A DNA stretch of 64,000 bases from Dermacentor variabilis. Taxonomy: Eukaryota; Arthropoda; Arachnida; Ixodida; Ixodidae. Position numbers and translations under genes: made by a program. Positions within the stretch are counted from its first letter, which is position 1. Every line of letters starts with the position of its first letter. The notes beneath the pieces were generated by a model, which was given only the letters and a program-made list of their open reading frames with translations, made no database searches and was not told where the DNA came from. The stretch spans positions 122,321,105-122,385,104 of the forward strand of contig NC_134572.1 in assembly GCF_050947875.1 (NCBI RefSeq), read 5' to 3'. Below, piece by piece: positions 24,246-35,473 of the stretch.

Positions 24246-25545
24246 AAGGGCAGAAAGACAAGATCTCCATAGCAATTAACTGTAAGAGAAGATGGTGCCA
24301 CATGTAGCTGTCAATGTCTTAAGCCAAGTGCTTCACGTGGTCTCTGAAGCCGAACTATAGCGTAGCCCAACGATGGTGCCGTGAACCCGTACGTGTACAT
24401 ACGGTAGGCAGGAACGATGAAAAAAATGCAACACAAAAGTAAAAAAAACAGGGACCCCTGGCGGTGCTCAGAAACTGACGTAGCCTCCATTAATCATCTC
24501 CTTAGCAGCTAGCCCACGGGACGGCGCGGAAAGCTTCGTGGCAGACAATACGAGCCGTGTACGGCTAAGAGCTACGGCGGAGACAGAGACGAGCGTGCTT
24601 CACCGAGGCGGGGAAAAAGAAAGCGGAAAAGCGAGAGAAGAATCACTGTAGGGCATCCTTATCTGGAAGGCTGTAGACGCGACCCCGGCGAAGGTCCTTC
24701 ATTTGTTGTTCCGAGCCCGCTAATCTGTTCACCACGGCTGTTCCGGAAGGAATCCCCGACCCAAGAGTCGCCTCGGCAAGAACGCCGCCATCAAAGAAAG
24801 GCACAGCACCCGCCGGCCGATATTGAGGTGAAACAGTGTAGACGCTAGCTGCCTTGGGAGCAATGAACGTTCTGGGCAACTCGTGTTTGTAGGGTCACTT
24901 TTATGTCCTATTGTTGATATTTCAGTGATGCCGTAGCCGTCCATTTATATTTAAGCAGGCTAGTCAATAGCTTTCCCGCGGACTCTTGTTTAAAGCAGCT
25001 GTTCGAAACGGTAACCTTTGGTCTACTGCTGAGAGTTGCATTGGACACAGAGTTTGTGAACTTGCCTGAAGCTGGCCTGGCTAAAAGAAGATAGTCCCCT
25101 TCTAATGACGTGCCAAAAGTGACCAGATATTTTCTACACTCTACACGTTTCTCACAAAAGATAGAAGCACGACAAAGAGTCCACGCATCTAGACAGCATC
25201 TCAAGCATGTAAAGAGTGCACTGGCATCTGTAGTTCCTATGATATATGGTGACGCCAATTTGTGTGTGTTTACCAGGTCCAAGGTGAAACAGTTTAAGTG
25301 AAGATAGCGTTAAGATCTGAAATGCCGGAAGGAGAGAGGAAAACAAAATAATTGCGCCTCACCATTTTCTGACTGGGGCACGCCACCTGCGCAGTAAATG
25401 CTGCGTTCTTATTGGTAGTAAATTGCTCCGCATGTACCTGCGAATGTTTAGTCTAGCTCAGAGCGCAGGAAAATAAGCAAAACGTGCCGCGCTCAGTATT
25501 GTGCCGGCACCTATACTGCACCAGAAAGAACATGCGCTTGAAAAA
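24246..25545. other. Stretch with unrecognised minus-strand frames
   Basis: Two adjacent minus-strand frames, 24908-25282 (124 codons) and 24643-24879 (78 codons), are GC-richer than their flanks and have balanced amino-acid composition. I cannot place them in a family. They might be exon-like, remnants of an unrecognised transposon, or chance. No splice sites or repeats settle it. Confidence 0.35.
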
Positions 25546-25563
25546 TCAATCAATCAATCAATC
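25546..25563. repeat. (AATC)n microsatellite
   Basis: Four and a half AATC units immediately precede the 5' end of the LINE that starts near 25564. The same tetranucleotide ends the minus-strand LINE at 57179. Confidence 0.85.
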
Positions 25564-25589
25564 TATTATGGCGCGAAATTAAAAAGCTT

Positions 25590-27296
25590 TTGCATTCTGA
25601 TGTCCACAATAGTGTTGACTTTGAACTTGTAGTTGAAGATAGAACGCTAAGAGGCAAAGAATTAGCAAATATGTTTAATGATTACTTCACAAGTCTGGAA
25701 AAAAGTACTCACGACATAGCAGTAACCAAGTATTTGGGCACACGGAACGCACATACAGCTTTCCTTAAACCTACAGATCCATACGAAGTTTATGCAATTT
25801 TCATGTCACTAAAAAATAGTAAATCCCGCGATGTGAACGGATTTCAAATAAGACCTATTAAGTTTGTGCTTGATCTCTTGCTCCCAGTACTTACTCATAT
25901 TTTTAACCTATCGCTGTCAACTGGAATTTTTCCTAGAAAAATGCAACACGCGAAAGTTACAGTCCTATTTAAATCCGGTGACAAAAATAAGCTGTCAAAT
26001 TACAGGCCAGCATCAGTACTGCCTGTCCTATCCAAGGGACTAGAAAAAGTTATTTGTAAAAGACTAAAGTCATTTTGTGATAAACATTCCATCATATCAA
26101 ATAAACAATTTGGGTTCCGTGTGGGAATGTCAACTGAATTGGCTCTGCTAACCCAAAAAGAGTTCATTTTAAATGGTTTTGAACATAAAGAACTAACGCT
26201 AGGAATTTTCGTAGACTACTCGAAAGCATTTGATAGGCTAAATCATCAGACATTGCTCACTAAACTAGAACATTATGGGTTTCGGGGCATTTCTCTCAAA
26301 CTATTACAATCCTATCTTAATCACAGAAAACAACTAGTTTCGATTTCATCAGAAGATTCACGTCTCCAGGAAATTACACAGGGCGTTCCCCAAGGAAGTA
26401 TACTAGGGCCAGTATTGTTTAATATATATGTTAACGACATTGTCAACATTTCTAATGACGCTAACTTCATCATTTATGCAGACGACACCAGCCTATTCTT
26501 TCAGTCTCGCAATATCAGCGATCTCTCGTTGTTGGCAAATACCACACTAGAACATTTGGCAGAATGGAGCAAGGTTAACGCTCTCAAATTAAATACAAGA
26601 AAAACAAAAGCTGTTATTTTTGCACCTCCACAAAAACATCTGAGTGAAGACATACTGTTGCAGGTTGGCTCTGATATAATTGAAGTTGTTCCTAACGTTA
26701 AAACTTTGGGTGTTATATTTAATCAAAAACTAACGTGGAATGAACATGTGGAACTTATTGCATCCCGTTTAGCCAAAGCTTGCGGCGTGCTTTGTAGACT
26801 CCGTGAGACGATACCATCTAAAGTTAAGCTGATCCTTTATAACGCACTATTCTCATCTCATTTAATGTATTGCCACCTTGTGTGGGGTACCACGTCAAAA
26901 GAAAATATCAATAAATTATTACTACTCCAAAAAAAGGCTGTTCGTCATATTGCAAACGCGCCATTCGACGCACATACATCTGAATTATTTTCAAAGTATA
27001 ATATCATTTGTCTAGTAAGTTTATATAACGTTAACCTTGCCCTAAAATACCAGAGCTACTTTAAGTATAATAACGAAGCATTCTTGCGGTTGTGCAACCT
27101 AATAGAACCAATAGATATATCGTATAACATTAGGGAAAGAAAGAGATGGCAGCTACCACTTTCCCGTACTAATTATGGATCAAATCGGCTATCCAGTCGC
27201 GTCCCATCCTTATTAAATAAACTTCATGAAAACGGTATAGAGATAACTGACACTACTAGGAAAACATTACGAGACTTCCTAATTCAAACTGAGTAA
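25590..27296 (+). CDS. LINE reverse transcriptase, truncated N-terminus
   Basis: The 568-codon frame encodes the RNA-directed DNA polymerase of a non-LTR retrotransposon, which copies its own RNA at a nicked target. Visible motifs: NYRPAS at residues 137-142, FVDYSKAFD at about 207-215 with catalytic Asp209, GVPQGSILGPVLFN from 265, and YADD at 296-299 with both aspartates. A thumb-like region follows (VKTLGVIFNQKLTWNEHV, KKAVRHIANAPFDAH). The listed start is a TTG; the frame is open further upstream to about 25563, so the true N-terminus is lost by truncation rather than starting here. All catalytic aspartates are present, but the endonuclease is missing, so autonomous mobility is unlikely. 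Confidence 0.85.
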   Translation: MHSDVHNSVDFELVVEDRTLRGKELANMFNDYFTSLEKSTHDIAVTKYLGTRNAHTAFLKPTDPYEVYAIFMSLKNSKSRDVNGFQIRPIKFVLDLLLPVLTHIFNLSLSTGIFPRKMQHAKVTVLFKSGDKNKLSNYRPASVLPVLSKGLEKVICKRLKSFCDKHSIISNKQFGFRVGMSTELALLTQKEFILNGFEHKELTLGIFVDYSKAFDRLNHQTLLTKLEHYGFRGISLKLLQSYLNHRKQLVSISSEDSRLQEITQGVPQGSILGPVLFNIYVNDIVNISNDANFIIYADDTSLFFQSRNISDLSLLANTTLEHLAEWSKVNALKLNTRKTKAVIFAPPQKHLSEDILLQVGSDIIEVVPNVKTLGVIFNQKLTWNEHVELIASRLAKACGVLCRLRETIPSKVKLILYNALFSSHLMYCHLVWGTTSKENINKLLLLQKKAVRHIANAPFDAHTSELFSKYNIICLVSLYNVNLALKYQSYFKYNNEAFLRLCNLIEPIDISYNIRERKRWQLPLSRTNYGSNRLSSRVPSLLNKLHENGIEITDTTRKTLRDFLIQTE

Positions 27297-27656
27297 TTAT
27301 TTTTTTTAACGTTACTTTGGCTAGGGGAAGTCACTACTTGGCTCCTTTAAATTAGGTAGTTTTTCATTTTGATGGCATTTTCGCATACAGGATGTAACCT
27401 GCAAGAAATTTACGCACATCTTCATTTGCTATCTATGTTTCTGCATGTCAAGAAAACGTTCTATGATGAATTTTACAGCAGTTGAAAATAAATATGTATT
27501 TCTGTTATATAGTGTATATTCATATATGTCATTTGTACTGTATAATCTTGTATCACTGATTGTACATTTAGCCTCACAAATTTTTCACTTCTACGTTTGT
27601 GCATTGCACACACTACAGTGTACAAACATTATTCTGTCCCCGTTGTCATAGATAGG

Positions 27657-27705
27657 GGCAAGAACCTTGTCAAGCTGCAAAAAAGCAGCTTTTAGTTCTT
27701 GTCCT
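27657..27705 (+). other. 3' UTR stem-loop of the LINE
   Basis: Inner stem AAGCTGC (27672-27678) pairs with GCAGCTT (27685-27691) around AAAAAA. An outer stem CAAGAAC...GTTCTTG with flanking G/C pairs extends it. It lies near the 3' end, where CR1/L2-type LINE RNAs carry structures recognised by their RT. The function is inferred. Confidence 0.65.
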
Positions 27706-27757
27706 AGTGTTCATTTTTGTAAATGAATGAATGCTAAAAAAAATAAAGATTGAAGAA

Positions 27758-28764
27758 CTACGATTGGCTGACATGCTTGATTCGCTGACCCCTGCCAATT
27801 GATCTTAAAAAGAGCACTGAAATTAAAGAATTTAGGGGAAGCCAGTAGTAAAAAGATACTTCATCATTGCAGTAGCCATGTACATGAAGCGGCAGGTTGA
27901 CAACCATGGCCTCAAACAATACTCGAAGAATGACTTGATGCAGACTGCTGACCGCTGTCTTTTTATTTGCTTGAATTGTTGAAGTGTCTGGGCACCCTTA
28001 AACTCTATAAATTGTACGTTTAATACAAGGCACCTTTTAGCACCGCCAAATAAATGAAAGGGTGTAATAACGCCATTCTGCTGCAAGTACACCCATTTTC
28101 AAAATTTCGAAGTACTTCTAGTGGATCGACGCTTTCATAGCAGCTAGGTAGCGTTATCAGCCCGCCATGACCGCAAGCATGATCAGCGGAGCTCCGTGGT
28201 TCAACGCCCAGATGGGTGTTTCCCAACCGGAATAAATAGCACTTCGAAAATCTACTCGTGTATTGGGTGCAATGCGCATGTCGATCCCAGGCACAGCCAG
28301 ACGTCTAACTAACCCTGGTCGCGTATATCCACACATAGTCACAATCCCTGCACGTGTGAGAGCAGGAGGTGCGCTTATTCAAGTGAGTCATTACGAGACC
28401 TGAAAATAGTCCCATTAACACTAACCCTAATAGAAATCTCTGCGTAATGCACCAGCCTTTCTTTCTTCTTCTTTTATTTTTTTGAAGTTAGAAGTTAATT
28501 TGTAGCACCAAAGATAAAAAAAGAACAGCGTTCATCTTCACCAGTTCATTAGCAGCAAATTTTACTTCTCCTATTAGGGCACCGGTTTTGCAAAGCCTCT
28601 TAGCGCACTTCTATTTAATTAGTATGACGGAGTTTTCACACCTCAGCCCGCGGGCGTTTATTTCAGAAGTGGAGTGGCAGTCACGCACCGAGAGGGCTGA
28701 AACTGGACGAAGTAACAGGAGAAGGTAGTGTGACAAATGCCTTCGTCGAAGACCGCCTTTTTTT
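27758..28764. other. Unassigned stretch
   Basis: No protein motif or repeat pair recognised. A short GC-richer part at 28150-28360 has open frames on the minus strand without family resemblance. Confidence 0.5.
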
Positions 28765-29215
28765 ATTGATTTATTTATTTTCATATTCTCAGGGCCCGAG
28801 GGCATTACAGAGAGGAGTAGTCTAAAAATAAATTATTAATCTCAACTTTGAAGGCCGTAGGGCCTTCGGCTGCATCGACGGGGGCGGGAAGCTGGACCGA
28901 GTCAGTGCTTGTTTGCTGCGAAAGAGAGGCACGGCAAACCTTAGTGCGGCAGAACGGAATTTTAACTTTGAGATTACGGTCGATACACTACACACCTTGA
29001 TCTGGAGGGTGACAAAGGTCATCTTTAAGTGTTAGGTTAGTTTAATAAATTTTGTGAAGGAGCACGTGTGGCGTGACGTAATTGTCGGCAGGTCAAAATT
29101 AGCTATCAGTGAAGAAGCGGTGGCTTAGCGGGAGCACTTAGGCAGCACGTATCGGGCAGCTTGCTTCTGAACGAATTCAAGAGCGCTCATTATTGCGGGG
29201 CTACATGGATACAAT
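28765..29215 (-). mobile_element. LINE 3' end, minus strand
   Basis: Minus-strand reading near 29190 gives ALEFVQKQAARYVL and then SLIANFDLPTITSRHTC, the C-terminal region after the RT thumb where LINE proteins read 'VQ.KAARF'. The remaining sequence to 28765 is 3' UTR ending in a (TTTA)n/(ATTT) tract. A comparable tract ends the LINE tail at 12120. Frameshifts are present and no RT core remains. Confidence 0.65.
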
Positions 29216-29382
29216 GTGGTGCGTTCACCCATGAAAAAAAGATTTTTTCGCGTTTGCAGATGAGAAACGTGGCAATTATAACGATGTTGCGGTGAAGGGA
29301 ACGAAGAAGCTGAATTGGACTAGACGAAGACGAAGTCTGGCAGTTGCCTCAACGCCATATACGCCAGTTGTAAATATACGTT

Positions 29383-29418
29383 ATTTTACACTCGTGGGCC
29401 TGCTTTCTTCCTGCAACA
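29383..29418 (+). repeat. Terminal part of the gypsy 5' LTR
   Basis: It starts ATTTTACACTCGTGGG, ends TTCTTCCTGCAACA, and is repeated at 32227-32262 with one mismatch. It is followed by TTTTGGTGGAGGTGCGGGG, the usual position of the primer-binding region. Confidence 0.8.
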
Positions 29419-29483
29419 TTTTGGTGGAGGTGCGGGGTACAATCACGGAACTTCGCAGCGAACGTCATCTACCTGCCGCCACA

Positions 29484-30677
29484 ATGGCAAATCAACCGAC
29501 ACAAGAGACAACGCCTCAGCAGCCCGTGCCAACGGTCATCCTCACTCATCTGCGGGGCCCAGGTACATTTTGTGGCACGGACAACGCCGATGTCGAGGAC
29601 TGGCTTATGATGTACGAACGAGTGTGCGACAACAACAGGTAGGATCCAACAATGACGCTAGCAAACGTGATACTTTACCTAAGAGGAACTGCGAGGCAAT
29701 GGTACGACACACACGAAGCTGACCTAACGAGCTGGGATGTCTGCAAAGAAAAAATGCGAGACTTGTTTGGCAGACCTGTCGGTCGTCAGCTGGCGGCAAA
29801 AAAAGAACTTGCGTGTCGCGCTCAAACGTCCACAGAATCCTATGTCGTCTACGTACAGGATGTGCTGGCCCTCTGTCGCAAGGCTGATAACAACATGACC
29901 GAGCCAGACAAGAGTGTCACATATTGAAAGGTATTGCAGGCGATGCCTTCAATCTCCTGATGTGCTAGGATTGTGCCACTGTGGATGCAATTTTAAAGGA
30001 GTGCCGGCGCTTCGAACAAGCGAAGCGCCGCCGCGTCGCTCAAACTTTCGACCGATTGCCCAATACCGCCGCGACATCTTTTTGCGAAGACCGCCGCGCT
30101 TCGTTCAGCCCAAGGACTGGAAGAAATCACGCGCATCGTTCGCCGTGAGCTTGAGGCCATGGCTCCGGCTCCAGTTCGTTCTGACTGTCGGGAAAGCGTG
30201 CCCGCTATCTCCCTTATACAAGCGGTAGTTCGGGAGGAAATAGCAAGTTTGGGCATTCCATCTCTCTGCTCGGTCCGCCATACAAACACCTACCAGATTT
30301 CTCCGGCCGCTCGCTCCCAGACGCAAAGCTTTCCGCCCCTTCGTCGCAACCCAGCTGACTGGCGCACAGCGGATGATAAACCTATCTGTTTTAATTGTTC
30401 CGGTATTGGACACATCGCCCGTCATTGCCGCAACCATTGGTCGTTGCCTCCTCGGTGGTCGTCTCCGAGTCACTACCGCCAAGTACCAGGCAATCGTACT
30501 TTCTCGCCCTATACGCCACTAGGAACATCAAAGCCGACAGTGCTCCACCAAGATCCAGCCGCTCCCTCTCTCCGCAAGGTCGTAGGTTTCCTTCGCCTCT
30601 CGTTCACCGCTCTTCGTCCCTTTTTGCAACCGGTCGCTTCGCTTCGGGAAACTAGGCGGTGCAGCTCCCGGAGGTGA
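29484..30677 (+). pseudogene. gag: gypsy gag pseudogene
   Basis: The capsid-like polyprotein begins at ATG 29484 in context CCACAATGG. The first 52 codons end at TAG 29640-29642. The same frame then continues (MTLANVILYLRGTARQWYDT, REQ-like capsid region, LFGRPVGRQLAAKKELACRA), so the TAG is a nonsense change within gag. Near 29915 a frameshift occurs, and the text resumes in another frame (HILKGIAGDAFNLLM) and later as KECRRFEQAKRRRVAQ. The nucleocapsid zinc knuckle CFNCSGIGHIARHC (C-X2-C-X4-H-X4-C) lies at 30387-30428, followed by an Arg/Ser/Pro-rich tail. It is not expressible as one protein. Confidence 0.8.
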
Positions 30678-30678
30678 A

Positions 30679-32221
30679 GCTGCAACTCCGACCCGGCCCA
30701 CAAATCCTCTGTTGACCCTGTCTACATGTGGAAACCTACTGGACATTGAAGTTGATGGCGTTCCTGTTAGATCTCTCGTTGACACAGGAGTGCAGCTTTC
30801 AGTTATGAGCGCTGTTCTCCGCCGAAGGCTCAAAAAGGTTCTGACACCCGCCGTACCGGGCAATGTGCGAGTCGCCGATGGGAGTACTTCACCTGTCCTT
30901 GGAATGTGCACAGCACCTGTGACCATTGGGGGCCATTATACCGTTGTTCTATTTATCGTCCTTGAACACTGTCCACACGACCTAATTCTCGGCCTCGACT
31001 TCCTTTCGAAACACTCTGCCCAAATTGACTGCTCCGCAGGTGTTGTACAGTTGGATCTGCCGCTTCCTGCCGACGCAACAACTTGTGCTCCACAACGATT
31101 ATGTTCTGCGGGGTTTGCAAGGCTGTCTCCACAGACGGCTACAAATGTCCTCCTGTTGTCCTGTCCTCCCGTAGCTGATGGCGAGTACGTCGTGTCGCCG
31201 CTTACTGACGTGGTTTTGTCGCACAATATTGCCATACCGAGCACCTTAATCCGGATCCGCGAAAACTGCGCTCGCGTGCCCATTCTCAATTTTGGATTTT
31301 CGTCGCATGTGCTGCCACACGGTATCGCCATAGCGCATATCACTCCTTTGGAAGAACTTGAAATTTCTCCTTTGACCTCTGCATCCTTCGTCAGTACCAA
31401 CGGACCTTTGTCACCCACTCCTCCGTACTCGACGCCTGCGGACGATGTTTCTAAGCTGATCGCCCCTGACCTTCCTTCAGAGCAAACAACAGCTCTTCGT
31501 CACCTCCTGTCATCTTTTCGGGACATCTTTGATTTGGACGACCGTCCACTTCGCCAGACATCTGTTGTCACGCATCGCATCAACACCGGTGACGCCAGCC
31601 CCATTCATAGGCGGCCATATCTTGTCTCCGCAACAGAAAGGGCCATCATACAGAAAGAAGTAGACAGGATGATAGACAATGACATCATTGAACCTTCCAG
31701 TAGCCCTTGGGCATCACCGGTTGTCTTAGTAAAGAAAAAAGACAACTCGTGGCGCTTCTGCGTTGACTACCGTCACCTCAACAGGATAACAAGGAAGGAT
31801 GTTTATCCCCTTCCGCGCATCGATGATGCTCTTGACTGCCTTCACGGATCCCAATAATTTTCATCAATCGACCTCCGCTCCTGCTATTGGCAGATTAGCG
31901 TCGATGAGATGGACCACGAGAAAACCGCCTTCATCACACCGGATGGTCTGTACCAATTTAAAGTCATGCCGTTTGGATTATGCAATGCGCCAGCTACATT
32001 CGAGCGCATGATGGACTCTCTCTTGCGCGGCTGGAAGTGGTCTACATGCCTCTGGTACCTCGACGATGTGATTGTGTTTTCGCCGAACTTTGAGAGCCAC
32101 CTGCGGCGCCTCACAACCATACTCTCCGTGTTTCGCAGGGCTGGCCTTAAGCTAAACTCCTCCAAGTGCCATTTAGGTCGCCGTGAAATTAACATGCTCG
32201 GCCATCTCGTAAACGCAATCA
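30679..32221 (+). pseudogene. pol: gypsy pol pseudogene (protease and partial RT)
   Basis: The aspartic protease region has [17 protein letters not shown] with an intact DTG, then VRVADGS and LILGLDFL. The RT starts with [40 protein letters not shown] and [24 protein letters not shown] at 31855-31857 interrupts the conserved stretch just before FSSIDLRSCYWQISVDEMD. The same frame continues past it with KVMPFGLCNAPATFERMMD, WYLDDVIVFS and NSSKCHLGRREINMLGHLV. The protein is cut off there by the deletion junction to the LTR end. RNase H and integrase are absent. Upstream, the gag-pol connection is frameshifted. Confidence 0.85.
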
Positions 32222-32226
32222 ACAAT

Positions 32227-32262
32227 ATTTTACACTCGTGGGACTGCTTTCTTCCTGCAACA
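32227..32262 (+). repeat. Remnant of the gypsy 3' LTR
   Basis: It matches 29383-29418 at 35 of 36 positions and directly follows pol codons near NMLGHLVNA. It marks the right end of the element. Confidence 0.8.
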
Positions 32263-33124
32263 ATATTCTCACATCTCACGCAGGAGATTTACGTGAACGG
32301 AACTTCCATAATGGGAACAACTGCACCACAGAAAGAAACTGTGTTAGGTTTGTTAGCAACGCGAACATAGGGTCACAATATGAGGCCAGTGCCAATTTGT
32401 GCAAATGAGCCAACTACGAGTAGAAACAAATACCCCATGTTGCACAATCGCATATTGAACAGCAGAGTTGTGCCTATGAATGGCATGAATTATTTTCTTA
32501 TATTCAGTTACATTCTTCGTTTGTTTTGCAATTTGTGGATTACAATTACGCTCGCTTTTTGTCAACTATGTTTTTTAATAATAACTTGCATGTAACCAAC
32601 TAATTTACTCACTAGAAAAGCTGTAACAGGTGATTTAACTGGAAGTCTTTCACGCTCATGCGCGTTGGAAAATCTCGCGTTTATTAATGGCGCCTTTATC
32701 CGAAACGCTGCTCGCGTGGCCTGCATTGCTGGCCCTGCACTAAGCATCTTGCGATGATTTCGTGTATCTATACGGCGGGAGCGCCCCCACATCAAGGGTA
32801 TTATGTTCAGTGAAAAATGATTTGGGCTTTTGCATTGTCATTAGATAGTTAGGAAATTCTGTTAATTTACTTTCATGGTCCGGAGTTCTTACGTTACAGC
32901 ATCGCCCTTCTATCCAGGGTGTACATCGAGCGGGATTTCAGTGTCACTGTTAATGTCATCGCAAAAAAGAAAAGAAAAGAAAGATGAACGAAGTTAGTTG
33001 GCCGACGAAAATTTTTACAAAGCAATCATTAGCGGTGATAAACAGCGTGTGAACTGCTGCATAGGGTGCATAAAAGGAGATAGGACAGCTAGTTCTCTAT
33101 ATTTACTATACGCTGTGTTTACTT
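32263..33124. other. Unassigned stretch
   Basis: Downstream of the gypsy remnant. No recognised motif. Short frames only. Confidence 0.5.
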
Positions 33125-34640
33125 TTCATTTAGACAATAATCATCATCATCATCATCATCATCATTATCATCATCATCATCATAAGCCTGTTTTATGTCC
33201 ACTGCAAGACGAAGGCATCCCCTGCGCTCTACAATTACCACTGTCCTGTGCCAGCCGATTCCAACTGGCGCCCAGAAATTTCCTAATTTCATCGCTCCAC
33301 CTAGTCTTCTGCCGTCCTGGTCTGCGTTTCCGTTCTCTTGGTACCCATTCCGTAACCATGATGGTCCAACGGTTATCTAACCGGCGCAATACATGACCTG
33401 CCAAGCTACATTTTTTTCTCTTGATGTCAATTAGAATATCGACTATACCCGTTTGTTCTCTAATCCAAGCCGCTCTCTTTCTGTCTCTTAACGTCATACC
33501 TAGCAATCTTCGTTTAATCACTCTTTGCGCGGTTCTTAACTTGTTCTCAAGCTTCTTTGTCAGCCTCCAAGTCTCTGCCCCATATGTCAGCACTGTTAAA
33601 ATGCCCTGATTGGACATCTTCCTTTCAATGGTAATTGTAAGCTTCCACTCAGGAGCAGACAACGTCTGACGCATGCAATCCAACCCATTTTTGTTCTTCG
33701 ATGAATTTTCTTCTCATGATCAGGATTCCCTGAGAATAATTGACCCAGGTAAACGTACTCCTTCACAGACTCTATACAGGCCGACTGGCGATCTTGAACT
33801 CTTGTTCCTTTGCGCGGCTATTCATCATTATCTTTGTTTTCTGCATATTAATCGTCCAACCCCACTCTTATACTCTCTCTGTTAAGATCCCCAATAATTT
33901 GTTGTGACTCGTCTGCATTGTTGGTGAATAGAACAATGTCATCGGCAAACCAAAAGTTGCTGAGACATTCGCCGTTGATCCTTCCCAATTTAATAGCTTG
34001 AATACTTCTAAGCATGCAGAGAGTAGCATTACTCTTGTCTCCTTATCTGAAGCCTTTATTTATAAGTATCTTCATAATTTTCTGTGTAAAATTAAGGTGG
34101 CTGTGTAATCTCTGTAGAGATCTTCCAAGATATTTACTTAAGCGGCCTGCACTTCTTGACTACGTAATGCCTCTGTAACTGCTGGTATCTCTACTGAATC
34201 TAATGCCTTCTCGTAATCCATGAAAGCCGTATAGAGAGGCTGATTGTACTCTGCTGATTTGTCAATTACCTGATTAATGAGATGGATGTGGTCCATTGTA
34301 GAGTATCCCTTCCTGAAGCCAGCCTGTTCCCTTCCAGTCCTGTGTTGCTGTTATTCAATTGGAAATAATTTTGGTGAATATTTTATATTATACTTGGAGT
34401 AAGCTAATGTGCCTATAATTTTTCTGTTCTTTAACATCTTCCATTTTTGTGGATTAGTACAATGTTTGCAATCTTCCAGATCTCTGGGGCCCTTGAAGTC
34501 GAAAGACACTTCGCCAGTTTTTCAAGCATTATGTCTCCTCAACCTTTGATTAAATTGACTGTTATTCCATCTTCTCCTGCCGCTTTTCCCCCGTTTCATG
34601 TCTTGCAAGGCCCTTCTAACCTCAGCTTCGTGTGATCTAT
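33125..34640 (-). mobile_element. RTE-type LINE, minus strand, frame-broken
   Basis: Reading the minus strand from 34640: HEAEVRRALQDMKRGKSG (RT domain 0), then KGYSTMDHIHLINQVIDKSA, TAFMDYEKALDSVE, FWFADDIVLFTNN (FADD at 33938-33949), and the C-terminal LTYGAETWRLTKKLENKLRT, WVPRERKRRPGRQKTRWSDE. Several frameshifts and stops separate these blocks. The catalytic FADD is kept, and MDYEKA supplies the first aspartate. The GVPQGS block is degraded. The 3' end is a (CAT)n tract, the typical RTE tail. Endonuclease sequence is absent, so the copy is 5' truncated. It is a close relative of the fragments at 3.0-4.0 kb. Confidence 0.87.
33140..33183. repeat. (CAT)n microsatellite, RTE tail
   Basis: About fourteen CAT units with one CATTAT interruption, at the 3' end of the minus-strand RTE copy (ATG repeats in its own orientation). 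In frame it translates as poly-His, which is not a protein feature. Confidence 0.9.
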
Positions 34641-35473
34641 GTTTCTGCCGCTGCGCTCGCGTTGGAGACCCACGGGCCCCTATCTTGAAAGTTAACTGCT
34701 TCGGGGACACGGTGCGGCGAGTGCTGGCAGCTTTGTACCTTTTGTGCTCTCGCCGCTTGGCTGTTATTGAAGCGTGAGGCAGCGCGCCGGTGAATTCCAT
34801 CACTTCAAAGCGGCTGTCTTACTGGACAGACGGACGGACGGATGGTGTTCCTCGTCGGGTAAGCATAGAAATGCTTACGCATTTAGGAAGCTAAGACCGT
34901 GAGACATCTGCCGTCTTGGCACTCGAGCTCTACGGCGAGGCGAGAATGCTTTTCCGCTGCGTAAGTTACTCAGAAAACAAAGGAAAATTTTTATAATTAG
35001 CTCATTTATTATGAACTCGAGGGAAGTTGTTTATGTGTAAAACGTAAAAGAGTTCACAATTTACGGCATACCAATTTTCTAGAAATACAAAAACTGTCAC
35101 ATGATTTGAGATATTCATCATAAAAATTCAACACCAAATCCAGGTAGCAGCGAGACTGAACGCTTCCCGCTGCGCGTCTCACGGCAACGCCTCGTAAGGA
35201 AGTGTGGCGCGAAGTTTGAACGATAGCATACCGCGGCAAAAGCTGACCACACGGATTTGCCGTGTGGTCACGATTGTGGTCAAGATGGGAGGAATGTAAT
35301 GCAAAAGTAGAAAGATAAAGAAATAAGACTCTTTCCTTTGAATTTCGAAGTGTTGCATTCCAAACTACGGTCAAATTATGAGGCCCGCCGTAGTAAACGA
35401 CTCAGCGTGAATTTTAAACATGCGTTCTTTAACGTCCACCTAAACAAAGTACGCGCTCTCAATTTTCCCGCCT
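34641..35473. other. Unassigned stretch
   Basis: 34641-34800 is open on the minus strand and in frame with the RTE domain 0, but its residues are not RTE-like. A GACGGACGGACGG run lies near 34829. Nothing else is recognised. Confidence 0.45.

Larger units (their letters stand above)
25564..27757 (+). mobile_element. LINE with intact reverse transcriptase (CR1/L2/Jockey-like), 5' truncated
   Basis: A single unbroken RT frame is followed by a 3' UTR of about 460 bp. The UTR holds an extended stem-loop (27657-27705) and ends in an A-rich stretch, AAAAAAAATAAAGATTGAAG. The 5' end starts abruptly inside the protein just after the AATC microsatellite; no endonuclease domain or ORF1 lies upstream, so it is a typical 5'-truncated insertion. 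Absence of stops over 568 codons marks it as the youngest-looking LINE here. No exact target duplication was found. Confidence 0.88.
29283..32262 (+). mobile_element. Ty3/gypsy LTR retrotransposon, internally deleted
   Basis: Order: end of the 5' LTR (to ...CTTCCTGCAACA at 29418), gag with CCHC knuckle, protease with DTG, RT with YLDD, then an abrupt junction to a 36-bp stretch at 32227-32262 that matches the last 36 bp of the 5' LTR (29383-29418) at 35 of 36 positions. RNase H beyond its first residues, integrase and most of the 3' LTR are missing. The left LTR boundary is uncertain; 29283 is a guess based on TGTTGCGG. Stops and frameshifts break gag and pol. Confidence 0.85.

Noticed and set aside
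24372..24388. TGGTGCCGTGAACCCG, resembling a retroelement primer-binding site
   Set aside because: No recognisable LTR end before it and no gag-like frame after it.
33120..33185. Poly-His frame
   Set aside because: Translation of the (CAT)n RTE tail.
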